From Serripes groenlandicus (taxonomy: Eukaryota; Mollusca; Bivalvia; Cardiida; Cardiidae): a DNA stretch of 64,000 nucleotides. Position 1 is the stretch's first letter. Each line of letters starts with the position of its first letter. The translations under genes were made by a program, and so were the position numbers. Shown here piece by piece: positions 52,690 through 63,014 of this stretch. Where the stretch lies: positions 372,001-436,000 of the forward strand of contig JASEVX010000117.1 of the NCBI GenBank assembly GCA_031761405.1, written 5' to 3'. Under the pieces are notes generated by a model that did no database searches, was not told the origin of the DNA, and worked only from the letters and a program-made list of their open reading frames with translations.

Positions 52690-52910
52690 GTCACCTATCT
52701 TGGCAGTTGGGCACATAGGGATTATTTCTCCACTGTCTGTCCATCCTTCTGTCTGTCTAACTGAGATTTTGGCAGGGGGGCACATTGGGATCACTTCTCC
52801 CCTGTCTGTCCATCCTTTTGTCTGTCTAACAGATTTTGGCAGGGGGGCACATTGGGATCACTTCTCCCCTGTCTGTCTAACTGAGATTTTGGCAGGCGAC
52901 ACATGACTGT
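52690..52910 (+). repeat. Imperfect tandem repeat, unit about 60-77 bp
   Basis: GGCACATTGGGATCACTTCT and CCCTGTCTGTCCATCCTT recur three times (from about 52710, 52787 and 52848). Confidence 0.8.
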
Positions 52911-52914
52911 GTTC

Positions 52915-53105
52915 CTTGAAACATTCTTCTTTTGTTTGTTACTTATTTATTTTACATCGATTGTGAAACAAGCTTTCAGCCTATAATAATCATGCTCGAT
53001 GTCTATATCCTGGAGACTTAACCAGTACTCGCGCCATTTGTGTGGAAAAATCCCAAAGTCGGAACCTGCTCATCACGGGACTCAAACCTGTATCCTTTGG
53101 TACAA
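52915..53105 (-). mobile_element. tRNA-derived SINE, third family, minus strand
   Basis: On the minus strand, box B (AGGTTTGAGTCCCGTGATG) is followed by GCGAGTACTGGTTAAG and GAAAGCTTGTTTCAC, the reverse of the copy at 34808. Confidence 0.75.
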
Positions 53106-53334
53106 TGTTTTCAAAAGACACCTACAGCAGGGGTATCAAAAGTCTACTATATCGGGCAAAAGGGTTAAGATTTTAGAATCTGTTCACCATCATTATAATA
53201 AAACTGTATCAGACTACTTATTTATACTCTACATACTGGAACCAGCTCCCTCAATCCCTTCCTGCCTAAAGCTTATCTTTACGGCTGGTTCCAACATATT
53301 CCAGCTTGTTTCGCTTCACCGTAGACACACAATT

Positions 53335-53532
53335 TGATGCATATGCAACAGACTTTTGAAAACATTGCTGCAAAAGGAGAAATTGCTCCTAATGAGCAAT
53401 TTCGACTTTTGCAACACTATTTTCAACTTGATTAAAAAATTATATTATCACCTTGCAAGACTTTCCATATTTTAGCCTAGATATTTAAAAAGTTGTCTGC
53501 ATGATATTAATTATATGTGGGATAGGGTTTAT
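53335..53532. mobile_element. Old MITE copy ending about 31 bases before exon 19
   Basis: GATGCATATGCAACAGACTT at the left; core GAGAAATTGCTCCTAATGAG; right end ATATGTGGGATAGGGTTTA. Confidence 0.68.
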
Positions 53533-53561
53533 GTAAACCAAGCTGAATGTTTGAATTATAG

Positions 53562-53747
53562 AGAAACGAGGTAGACAATCTCATGTGTGAATTACGCCAG
53601 TGGCAGCAGGAGTGTCGGACAATAGAGGACATGAGAACCAACGCCCTCGACTCCCTCAGAGGTCTGGAAGTGGAAGTCTCCGAACTCACAGAGGCAGATA
53701 AACAATTCAAACAGCTCAAGGATGAATACAACACTCTGAAAGGACAG
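53562..53747 (+). CDS. Coiled-coil gene, exon 19
   Basis: The acceptor is TGAATTATAG and the donor is GTAAAA. The exon is 186 bases, phase 0-0, 62 residues. It begins RNEVDNLMCELRQWQQE and continues LRGLEVEVSELTEADKQF to YNTLKGQ. It is coiled coil with two Cys and two Trp-region aromatics, unusual for this protein. An old MITE right end lies about 31 bases upstream of the acceptor. Confidence 0.82.
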
Positions 53748-53839
53748 GTAAAAATATTACGATTACTACTTGTTGTTGGACCCTCTCCCACGTACGACTC
53801 ATTCTGACATATCTTCAGTAGACATCTCAACATTTCTAT

Positions 53840-54365
53840 TTCAATATTCCTAATATTGGCTATGGGCTCTTCCGAATCCAAAGCTGGACAAGTAATTATA
53901 CCCCCGTCGGTCAGAAGCCATATTTCGTCCGGCCTATTTCTTACAAACCACTGGGTGGAATTCAATAAAATTTTACATGAAGCTTCTATACCAAGAATAG
54001 ATATGTATATCCTAAAGGGTTTACAATTGCATGTTATTTTACAGAGTTATGGCCCTTTTACTTATTAAGTAATGGTGTAGGTCAAGGTGCTGTTTAGGGG
54101 GTATTTATCATCTTCAGTGATAGTTCTAGTTTTATTAACAATTAGTTGTATGCTAAATAGAAATCAAACAATGATTTAGCTTGACTTTATCAATAACATT
54201 TTTATTATATTATTCCTAATATTGGCTTTGGGTACTTCCAAATGCAAAGCTGGACAAAACCATTTTAGAATTTAGCATTAAAATGGAGAAGTTTAGTTTT
54301 ATTAACAATTAGTTATGTGCTAAATAGAAATCAAACAATGAATAAGCTTGACTATATCAATAACT
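53840..54365. mobile_element. TATACCCCC element copy inside a duplicated dispersed repeat
   Basis: 53898-54130 matches the element at 20268 (GGCCTATTTCTTACAAACCA, CATCTTCAGTGATAGTTCTA) but lacks the hairpin head. Flanking text (AACAATTAGTTGTATGCTAA) is repeated about 164 bp downstream. Confidence 0.7.
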
Positions 54366-54385
54366 TCATTGTGTGTCTAATATTG

Positions 54386-54614
54386 TTAACCCTGTCCCAC
54401 ATACAACAAATCTGCAGCAGACAACTTTGAAAAAATAGTGACATAAACCTGAAAAATCTCCATATAAGATAGCTTAATTGTTAAATAAAGTTGAAAACAT
54501 TGTGGCTAAAGGAGAAATTGCTCATCATGAGCAATTTCACCTTTGGCCGCATTGTTTTCAAAAGTCGTCTGCTGCTATTGCGTCAAAATGCGGCTGCAGG
54601 TGGGAAAGGGTTAA
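54386..54614. mobile_element. Old MITE copy with perfect core
   Basis: TTAACCCTGTCCCACATACA at the left, GCAGGTGGGAAAGGGTTAA at the right; core GAGAAATTGCTCATCATGAG. Confidence 0.85.
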
Positions 54615-54687
54615 AATAGAAGTTTTGTGGCATTTGCACCACCAGCTAATACATTTTCTATATTGATAAAAATGTCTTATAGTCTTT

Positions 54688-54944
54688 TTAACCCTTTCCC
54701 AATTATAGACACATTCTGCCGCGTCTGCAGCAGACGATTTTTTCAAAAAAGACAATGTTTGCAACCAATGTGGCAAAAGAAGAAATTGCTCGAAATGAAC
54801 AATTTCATCATTTGCCACAATGTTTTCATCTCTATTCAATGATAGCAATTTCATTTATTTTCATTTCATTTCAAGACATTTGTCATGTATTTGTTGTTTT
54901 CAAAGAGGTCTGCTGCAGATTTGTTGCATGTGGTAAAGAGTTAA
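54688..54944. mobile_element. Old MITE copy
   Basis: TTAACCCTTTCCCAATTATA at the left, GCATGTGGTAAAGAGTTAA at the right; CTGCAGCAGACGATT. Confidence 0.82.
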
Positions 54945-54984
54945 AAGACATGTAGACAGTTGGTGATATATTCATATACATGTA

Positions 54985-55185
54985 TATAATGCTTGTCCGT
55001 GGGAAAAGGTACAATTGGCATTTTTGTAATGTGTAGGTTCAGATCAGCTTGTCCATCTTCTCAATCTTATCAGAGTCCATAAAAGTGGACAAAATAGTCT
55101 AACAAGCTATGAAATGTGGACAGTGTAGATCTACACTCAACACAAAAGTGAACTGGTACCATTTCCCATGGATGGGCTGGGCTCA
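54985..55185. repeat. Dispersed repeat, family of 5361 and 15593
   Basis: GTGGGAAAAGGTACAATTGG, TCAGATCAGCTTGTCCATC and ACCATTTCCCATGGATGGGC follow the same order as the other two copies. Confidence 0.5.
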
Positions 55186-55414
55186 TTAACCCTTTCCCTC
55201 ATAGGACAATTATGCAGCAGACGACTTTGAACATATTTTGTCAAAAAGTAGAAAATCTACTAATTGAATGGATAACCTATGACTAATAGTGGAAAACATT
55301 GTGGCAAAAGGAGAAATTGCTCGTTTTGAGCAATTTCTTCTTTTGTCACTATGTTTTCAAAAAGCTGTCTGCTGCAGAGGCGTCAGAAAGCGTCTATATG
55401 AGGGAAAGGGTTAA
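55186..55414 (+). mobile_element. Young MITE, forward, intact
   Basis: TTAA at 55186 and 55411; symmetric core with GCTCGTTTTGAGC. Confidence 0.94.
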
Positions 55415-55488
55415 TTAAGGAATAAGACTTTTCTTATGATATTACTATGTTAACTGATTGTATATTGATTGTTTCTTTTATAAATAAG

Positions 55489-55779
55489 TTCCTAAAACTT
55501 GTGGGCGCCTACAAACATATTAAGATTGTTGAACAAAATTATGAAGATTTGCACCAAGAGAAGGATAGCCTTGACATTGAAGTGACCGGACTGAGGTCAA
55601 AGGTCAGGTTATTGGAGAATCAACTACAGATATTGGACGGGATTAAGAAGGAGAAGAAAGAGGTGGAGGATAAATGGCTGGAGATGAAAGAAGAGATGAC
55701 AGAGAAACGATTAGTAGAAATAGAGAAAGCTGCCCTTGAGAAAAATGCAGCTAATATTACAGAATTATTAAATGAAAGG
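55489..55779 (+). CDS. Coiled-coil gene, exon 20
   Basis: The acceptor is TTTTATAAATAAG, weak in pyrimidines at its end, and the donor is GTATAT. The exon is 291 bases, phase 0-0, 97 residues. It contains KLVGAYKHIKIVEQNYEDL, then LRSKVRLLENQLQILDG, then a very charged stretch (KKEKKEVEDKWLEMKEEM). It is a coiled coil typical of the C-terminal rod. The first residues are read from the acceptor; an ATG at 55447 is in intron sequence. Confidence 0.83.
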
Positions 55780-55794
55780 GTATATATATTGGTT

Positions 55795-56335
55795 TATATT
55801 GACAAAGTCATGATATAATTGCACAGACCTTTTGAAATATAAGTTATAAATACTTTGATAAAGTCATGAAATATAAGTTATATTTACTTTGACAAAGTCA
55901 CAGACCTTTTGAAATACAAGTTATAAATACTCAACAAAGTTTTGACATTTTGAAATATAAGTTATAAATACTTTGTTTAAGTCATGATATAATATGCACA
56001 ACCCTTATGATATATTCATTATGAATAACTTGACTAAGTCTTGATGTTAATGCACCGAGCTTTTTTAAACATAAGTTATAAATACTTTGATAAAGTCATG
56101 ATAGTATTGCACATACCTTTTGAAATATAAGTTATAAATACCATGATAAAGTCATGATATTATTGCACAGATCTTCTGAAATATAAGTTATAAATATCTT
56201 TATAACGTCATGATATTATTGCACTGACTTTTTGAAATATGAGTTATATTTCAAAAAGTCTGTGCAGTAATATGACTTACTTTGCCAAAGTCATGATATA
56301 ATTGCATTTAACCTTCTGAAATATAATTTGACATG
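55795..56335 (+). repeat. Minisatellite, unit about 56 bp, about nine copies
   Basis: GAAATATAAGTTATAAATAC and AAAGTCATGATATAATTGCA alternate. One unit near 56236-56265 is inverted, forming a hairpin. Confidence 0.88.
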
Positions 56336-56655
56336 TGATTAAGAGAATCAGAGATGTCAGGCAAACATCAAACTTCTGATTTCTGCTCAATAACTTTCTA
56401 AAGACATTACATACTGTAACCATTTGTCATTTAAAGGTAGCTTAGATGGACATGAAGCATTTGCTTTCATTTTTGTGTCATTTGGGTCAAAGATAAGGTC
56501 ATCCTCTTAAAATGTGTCACCTTAGTTAGGATAACCATTGAAAAACCTGGTTCCATGGCTATGCTAACCTTTTTTTTTTCATTGAAAAAGTCCAAGAACT
56601 GTTAAAGTTAAGAGTATAAATTTAAGATTATTTCACATTGTAAATTTTTCACCAG

Positions 56656-57192
56656 ATGAAGAAAGTAGAGTCACTGACAGAGGAATTATTTGAATTGAGG
56701 AAGAAATTATCAACGATAGAAATAGAAAACTACAAAATAAGGCAGCACAGTTTCACCAATAAGTTCACCCCATCTTTAAATGACACCGTCAGCAAAGATG
56801 AAGGTAGTCTACAAGAAAATGAAGATGAACTTCACAGAAGGGGTCATAGAAATGGTGTCAATATTGGTAACCATGGAAACAATTATATCACACTCAAGAG
56901 CAATCCTGGAGATGGTCGCTATAGAAACAAAGATGAAGATAGTCTACCAGTCAATGAAAATGATCTTCACACAAGTGGTCATAGAAACAGTTACAAGGTG
57001 AATGATGTCAATGTTGGTAACCATGGAAACAGCAATAATATCCTCAAGTACAATCCTGAAGCTGGTAGCCATAGAAACAAAGATGAAGTGCAGATCATTT
57101 TAAAGACTACAGGATCAAGTAGAAGCCATGGGAAGTTGGACAATGCCAGAATGGCAAGTTACCTTGATAGATGGACACTTGTAGTTTGTTGA
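56656..57192 (+). CDS. Coiled-coil gene, exon 21 (3' border uncertain; repeat-bearing)
   Basis: The acceptor is TTTTTCACCAG and the frame runs to TGA at 57190-57192. The product begins with a coil (KKVESLTEELFELRKKL) and then holds two copies of a roughly 45-50-residue Asn/Gly/His-rich unit (KDEGSLQENEDELHRRGHRN and KDEDSLPVNENDLHTSGHRN, each followed by GNHGN). An in-phase donor at 56998 (AAG then GTGAAT) would keep the first unit and join the exon at 62925; a weaker one is at 57088. Reading to the TGA gives an alternative C-terminus, but its last few codons lie inside a minisatellite unit, so that end may not be used. Confidence 0.68.
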   Translation: MKKVESLTEELFELRKKLSTIEIENYKIRQHSFTNKFTPSLNDTVSKDEGSLQENEDELHRRGHRNGVNIGNHGNNYITLKSNPGDGRYRNKDEDSLPVNENDLHTSGHRNSYKVNDVNVGNHGNSNNILKYNPEAGSHRNKDEVQIILKTTGSSRSHGKLDNARMASYLDRWTLVVC

Positions 57193-57770
57193 ATGGCACT
57201 GGATATTGTCTCACTATTTCAGGATTTATTTTGATCACGTAAAGAGACTTACTTAATTATGACACCTGTACTTTGTTGGTTGGCATTGGGTATTGTCTTA
57301 CTATTTCAGGATTTATTTTGATCACATAAAGGGACTTACTTAATTATGACACATGTACTTTGTTGGTTGACACTGGATATTGTCTTACTATTTCAGGATT
57401 TTTATTTTAATCACATAAAGAGACTTACTTAATTATGACACCTGTACTTTGTTGGTTGGCACTGGATATTGTCTTACTATTTCAGGATTTATTTTAATCA
57501 CATAAAGAGACTTACTTAATTATGACACCTGTACTTTGTTGAATGGCACTGGATATTGTCTTACTATTTCAGGATTTATTTTAATCACACAAAGAGACTT
57601 ACTTAATTATGACACCTGTACTTTGTTGGTTGGCACTGGATATTGTCTTACTATTTCAGGATTTGTTTTGATCACATAAAGAGACTAACTTACTTATGAC
57701 GCCTGTACTTTGTTAAATGACACTGGATATTGTCTCACCATTTCAGCATTTATTTTGGTCACATAAAGAG
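57174..57770 (+). repeat. Minisatellite, unit about 85-92 bp, about seven copies
   Basis: GGATATTGTCTTACTATTTC and GAGACTTACTTAATTATGAC recur. The first unit starts inside the open frame of exon 21 (ACTTGTAGTTTGTTGAATGG). Confidence 0.9.
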
Positions 57771-57909
57771 ATTTACATGACAACTTACTGCGGGCTTTGA
57801 AAGCATTGTAGATAAAAGTAAAGAATTCTCAAAATGCGCAATTTTTCTCATTTTCAACAAGTTTTGAACCTTTTTAGCATGCTTTACTTCGAATTTTCTG
57901 TGTGTTCTT

Positions 57910-58142
57910 TGAACCTTTTCCCATTTGCAGATGAATTTTGACACATCTGCAAAGGATAATTCTTTAAAACATTGTGACTAAAGGAGAAATTGCTCATCAT
58001 GAGCAATTTCTCCTTTTGCTACAAATTTCAATTTGTCTCAATTATTATAATTATTTTTGCATTTACAGAGATTTTCCATAGTTTTTGCCTATATATTATC
58101 AAAGTTGTCTGTTCCATATTTGTTTTATGTGGGAAAGGGTTA
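57910..58142. mobile_element. Old MITE copy with perfect core
   Basis: CCTTTTCCCATTTGCAGATG at the left; TTATGTGGGAAAGGGTTAA at the right; core GAGAAATTGCTCATCATGAG. Confidence 0.8.
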
Positions 58143-58194
58143 ATACTGCCTAAGATATAATAATATCACATCACTGTAAACTGTGGCAGTTTGG

Positions 58195-58760
58195 TGTATG
58201 TAACGTGCATGCGCTCATAAGTTTGTCTGTCAGAACCTTGTCCGGCCTCATCTTTACCATGCATTATAAGATTTCCAAGAAACTTGGCTTAAATATTCAC
58301 CATGTGTTGCGCACAAGACCCAGGCCTGTACCTCAAATGTCAAGGTCACACTAAGAGGTCAAAGGTCAAAATGAGTACTGTTGACTACCTTGTCCAGCCC
58401 GCCTCTCAACCATGCATCATAGGATTCCCAAGTTACTGGGCACACATGTTCACCATGATGAGGTGGCATACAATACCCAGGCCTGTACCTAAAAGGTCAA
58501 GGTCACACTTAAGAGGTCAAAGGTCAAAATGAGTACTGTTTGATAGGACTACCTTGTCCGGCCCATATCTCAACCATGCATCATATAATTCCCAAGTTAC
58601 TGGGCACACATGTTCACTATGATGAGGGGAAGTGTCGCACACTAGACCCAGGCCTGTACCTCAAAGGTCAAGGTCACATTTAGAGGTCAAATATCAAAAT
58701 GAGAAAACCATGCATCATATGATACCCAAGTTACTTGGCACACATGTTCACCTTGATGAT
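58195..58760 (+). repeat. Element with about 160-bp tandem units
   Basis: ACCTTGTCCGGCC, CAACCATGCATCATA and GTCAAGGTCACA recur with units starting near 58236, 58387 and 58551 and a partial fourth. Similar in layout to the 146- and 156-bp arrays. Confidence 0.75.
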
Positions 58761-58944
58761 CTGTATAAATTCTTTAAATTAAAGGAGTGGAATTGAATAA
58801 TTCTATTCGCAACCAAAATTACATTTTCAATACATGTGTCGTTGTGTAAAATTATTCCTATGTAAATATGCTTGAAAACGTACTAAAAATGATGTATGTT
58901 AAACTTCAGAATAATATGGTATCTCAAAAATAAAAACAAAATGT

Positions 58945-59037
58945 TGGGTCATTGCAATTTTTCCTTTTGCCCCAATGTTTTTAAAAGTCTTGTGCTACAA
59001 AGGTGTCAGAACGCATCTACATGTGGGAAAGGGTTAA
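58945..59037. mobile_element. MITE right-end fragment
   Basis: CAATTTTTCCTTTTGCCCCA to ACATGTGGGAAAGGGTTAA. Confidence 0.65.
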
Positions 59038-59070
59038 TGTATTATCTTTACTATGAACAAATGAGGAATC

Positions 59071-59290
59071 CGCCGTGGTCGAGTGGTTAGCGTCGGGGAT
59101 TTCGAAACCGGGTGTCCCGGGTTTGATCCCCAGTCGCGGCACTACGGTCATGGTGGAGTGCCCTTGGGCAAGGCACATTTTCTAGCCTAGTACTGGTTTG
59201 TTTACCCAGGGATCATGAATACTCAAATTTAATTGCGTGCTAAATGACCTTAGCTGTCGATGCGCCATAAAACAATATACATTCATTATG
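59071..59290 (+). mobile_element. tRNA-derived SINE, second family, full length
   Basis: CCGTGGTCGAGTGGTTAGCG (box A), GGGTTTGATCCCCAGTCG (box B), GGTCATGGTGGAGTGCCC, and an end at GCGCCATAAAACAATATAC. Confidence 0.88.
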
Positions 59291-59399
59291 AACAAATGAA
59301 AAAAGCCACATTCAATTTTATGGCACCTGCCTTTAAAATATGAAAGCATAATTATAATAAAGAGTTGAACATTTTGAGTCACTTGCCAGCAAGGCTAGG

Positions 59400-59870
59400 T
59401 GACAGCACTCACTCATCATCCTTATTTTCATTCCCACATTCAACAAATCTGCAACAGACTGCTTTGGAAAATAAGAACAGAAATGTGGAAAATATTAAAA
59501 TATGAAAGCATAATTAAAATACGGAGTTGAATACAATGGGAAAAAAGGCACATTCAATTTTGAGTTGCTTGCCAACACGAGGCCCGACGACAGCAAGGGA
59601 TCACTCTTCATCCTGTGTCTGTCTCATTCAATTTGACTTTATTGATTATTTTCATTCCCACATTCAACAAATCTGCAGCAGACGGCTTTGAAAAATAAGA
59701 ACAGAAATGTGGAAAATATTAAAATTTGAAAGAATATTTATAATATAGAGTTGAAAACAATGTGGCAAAAGAAGAATTTCTTTATACATGTAATTAGCAG
59801 GTCTCCTTTTGCCTTTTGTTCAGAAGTTATCTGCTGTAGATGTGTCTGCATGGGTGAAAATATTATGTAT
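59400..59870. other. Two degraded MITE copies in partial duplication
   Basis: TTTTCATTCCCACATTCAAC occurs at 59427 and 59648, each followed by CAGACTGCTTTG/CAGACGGCTTTG and TAAGAACAGAAATGTGGAAA. Only the second has a recognisable right half. Confidence 0.6.
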
Positions 59871-59944
59871 TTAAGAGTTTGAATCAGAAATCAGATTCCT
59901 CTACATGTAAGATCCCCCAACACATTAAAAAATCATTTAAAACT

Positions 59945-60168
59945 GCATACTTAAGTTGGTGGTTAGCGTCGGGGATTTCGAAACCGGGTGTCCCGGGTTC
60001 GATCCCCAGTCGCGGCACTATGGTCATGGTGGAGTGCCCTTAGGCAAGGCACATTTTCTAGCCTAGTACTGGTTTGTTTACCCAGGGATCATGAATAATT
60101 ACATTTAATTGCGTGCTAAATGACCTTAGCTGTCGATGCGCCATAAAACAATATACATTCATTCATTT
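59945..60168 (+). mobile_element. tRNA-derived SINE, second family
   Basis: Nearly identical to the copy at 59071 from GTTAGCGTCGGGGATTTCG to the end ACAATATACATTC; the first ten or so bases of the head are missing. Confidence 0.88.
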
Positions 60169-60500
60169 ATTCAAGTGGGAAGGATATTATTTCAGTGTGA
60201 ATCATGTATAAGTTCATCCTAACATCTTAAACTGTAAATAACTCATTTATATGTTGTTTTGTTCCATCTTTTGTTTGTTTGGTTGATTGTTATAGGCCCA
60301 CATGGAAGACTGGGTAAACCCAAATGTGCTGCCTCTATAAATAAAGTCTTTATTATTATTTATTATTATTATTATAGTTTCACTCAGTATATATATGCTA
60401 TGTCTCTATAGATAAAATATGGCTAAGTCATGATATATCATATGTGTTCTTTCTTTTTCTTTATACATGTAGTTGCATTTAATTAAGCTTCCCGAGATTT
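60169..60500. other. Intron with a short TTATTA array
   Basis: A TTATTATT run at about 60350-60376 follows AATAAAGTC; otherwise nothing recognised. Confidence 0.45.
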
Positions 60501-60529
60501 CATGGCTCAAAATGAATTGGCACTTTTCA

Positions 60530-60690
60530 CAAATCTGATGCAACACAAAAGTATGAAAACATTTTGGTAGAAATATGGAAAATCTCTAGAAATGACATCT
60601 TAGTTATTAATAAGGGTTGAAAACATTGTGGCAAAAGTTATCTTCCTCAGATGTATCAAACTGCATCTGTTTGTGGGAAAGGATTCATAA
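60530..60690. mobile_element. MITE remnant
   Basis: GTTGAAAACATTGTGGCAAA and CTGTTTGTGGGAAAGGATTC; termini and core mostly lost. Confidence 0.5.
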
Positions 60691-60951
60691 ATGACTCATG
60701 ATTTTAGGGCTCAGTGCTGGAAGTTGATTCATTTATGCCTTTGTTATAGAAGATGGTCATTGTTATAATAATGCTGTAAGTCAACCAAGGCTTTCCCACT
60801 TTTACCTTTTTAGCTCATCTGATTTTCTCCTTTGTGATAAAAGATATTCCAGTGGAACTAGGATCTCTTATTCACTTTAATAAGGTTCCTATGTTATTGC
60901 AATAGCTGAAAATCTTGACATTTCATCCAAATTGCTACATTTTTTCTCGAC

Positions 60952-62704
60952 TATTCGGAGAATAATATTAAGAGCTATTCTTAGTAACTCACCCTGGCGT
61001 CGGCGTCCACGTCACACCTTAAATTGGTAAAGGTTTTGCATGCAACTACATATATTTCACAATAGTTCAGTAACTACTAGATGTATTGCATTTAAACTTT
61101 CTACAACCCTTCCCAACCATCACACCTATGTAGATTTTCAAGTGAGATAACACTATCCAGCATTTAATGCAAGTTATGTCCCTTTAATTGTCTTAGAAAT
61201 TCTGGTTGAAGTTTTGCATGCAACTAAATTAAGAGTCCATATCTTAGTAACTACTTGATGCATTGCATTGTATCACACCTATGTTGATTATCAAGTGAGA
61301 TAACTCTATCCAGCATTTAATGCAAGTTATGACCCTTTAATGACTTAGAAATTCTGGTTAAAGTTGTGCATGCAACTACATTACAAGTCCATATCTTAGT
61401 AACTACTTGATGCATTGCATTGATACTACATGCATGCAACTACATATATTTCACAATAGCTCAGTAACTACTAGATGTATTGCATTTAAACTTTCTACAA
61501 CCCTTCCCAACTATCACACCTATTTAGAGTATCAAGTGAGATAACTCCATCCAGTATTTAATGCAAGTTATGTCCCTTTAATGTCTTTAAGAGACCATAT
61601 CTTATTAACTACTTGATGCATTGTATTGATACTTTATACAACCCTTTCCAACTATCACAGCTATGTAAACATTCAAATACAATAACTCTATCTAATATAT
61701 AATGCAAATTATGGCCCTTTTTTCACTTCGAAATTCTGGTTAAAGTTTTGCATGCAACTACATTAAGAGTCCATATCTCAGTTACTACTTGAGCATTGTA
61801 ATGAAACTTTATACAACCCTTTCCAAATTTAGCACTCATATACACAATCAAGTAAGATTACTCTTACCTGTATATAATGCAAATTATGGCCCTTTTTTGA
61901 CATAGAAATTCTTGTTAAAGTTTTGCGTGCAACTACATTAGGAGTCTATATCTCAGTATTTACTTGATGCATTGCATTGACACTTAATACAACCCTTCCC
62001 AAATATTACACCTATGTTGATTATCAAGTGAGATAACTCTATCCAGCATTTAATGCAAGTTATGTCCCTTTAATGACTTAGAAAGTCTGGTTAAAGTTTT
62101 GTGTGCAACTACATTAAGAGTCCATATCTTAGTAACTACTTGATGCATTGCATTGATACTTTATACAACCTTTCCCAACCATCACACCTATGTAAACAAT
62201 CAAATACGATAACTTTATCCAGCATATAATGCAAATAATGGCTTTTTCTTTACTTAGAAATTCTGGTTAAAGTTGTAGATGCAACTACATTAAGAGTCCA
62301 TATCTCAGTTACTACTTAAAGCATTGTATTGAAACTTTATACAACCCTTCCCAACTTCACACACTTATATACACAATCAAGTAAGCTTACTATTACCTGC
62401 ACATAATGCAAATTATGACCCTTTCTTTACTTAGAAATTATGGTTAAAGTTTTGCATGCAACTACATTAAGAATCCATATCTTAGTAACTACTTGACGCA
62501 TTGCATTGACACCTAATGCAACCCTTCCCAAGCATCACACCTATGTAAATAATCAAGTTAGATAACTCTATCCTGCATATAATGCAAATTATCACTATTT
62601 AAGAAATTCTGGTTAATGTTTTGCATGCAACTTCATGAGTCCATATCTCAGTTACTAATAAGTGGTGGAATAGTCGAGCGCGCTGTCTTATGGACAGCTC
62701 TTGT
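60952..62704 (-). mobile_element. Inverted relative of the 21348 element, about 175-bp tandem units
   Basis: It starts CTCGACTATTCGGAGAATA and ends TAGTCGAGCGCGCTGTC and GGACAGCTCTTGT, the reverse of the 21348 copy. AGAAATTCTGGTTAAAGTT recurs near 61195, 61347, 61728, 61905, 62088, 62255 and 62433. The internal unit differs from that of the other copy. Confidence 0.78.
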
Positions 62705-62756
62705 TATTGAAAGACTTATCAGTAGAACCCATTTGCTTATTACTTCTTGATTCAAG

Positions 62757-62900
62757 TACAGACTGATTTTGATGCATGCAGTAACTTTTGAAAACATTGT
62801 GGCAAAAGGTGAAATTGCTCATGGTGAGTAATTTCACCTTTTACCACAATGTTTTTCATCTCTATGCAATAATTCTACAGTAAGATATATTCCATAATTC
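62757..62900. mobile_element. MITE remnant before the last exon
   Basis: GATTTTGATGCATGCAGTAA at the left and a core with TGAAATTGCTCATGGTGAGT; the right half is lost. Confidence 0.5.
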
Positions 62901-62924
62901 AATTTACATCTCATCTAATTTCAG

Positions 62925-63014
62925 CTTGAGGAGGAGAAGACCAGGCAATCCACGCCAGGCACAGCTACTTTGAGAGCAAGGATACACAAGCTGACAAATC
63001 TATGCAATGAAAAG
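62925..63014 (+). CDS. Coiled-coil gene, last visible exon
   Basis: The acceptor is TCTAATTTCAG and the donor is GTACAT. The 90 bases, phase 0-0, give LEEEKTRQSTPGTATLRARI followed by HKLTNLCNEK. It is coiled coil with a short Pro/Gly break. It fits the gene in phase only if exon 21 uses one of its internal donors. The gene would then continue beyond the window, because no stop follows the donor-defined exon. Confidence 0.75.

Larger units (their letters stand above)
3487..63014 (+). other. Large multi-exon coiled-coil protein gene (partial, both ends open)
   Basis: This is the extent of a single gene assembled from 23 exons with consistent AG/GT borders and phases. The joined product in this window is about 2,800 residues, rich in Glu, Lys, Leu and Ser, with no signal peptide, membrane segment or enzyme motif visible. 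A motif of the form (I/V)xxLExxExxLxxK(I/V)xxLE recurs many times in the products of the exons at 16011, 36182 and 37899. That argues that these exons belong to one polypeptide and that the rod grew by internal duplication. Long rods of this kind usually act as scaffolds on microtubules, centrosomes, the Golgi or cell junctions. I cannot choose between these and do not recognise the orthologue. The first exon starts in phase 0 with no start codon and the last ends at a donor, so the gene continues on both sides. Confidence 0.85.
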
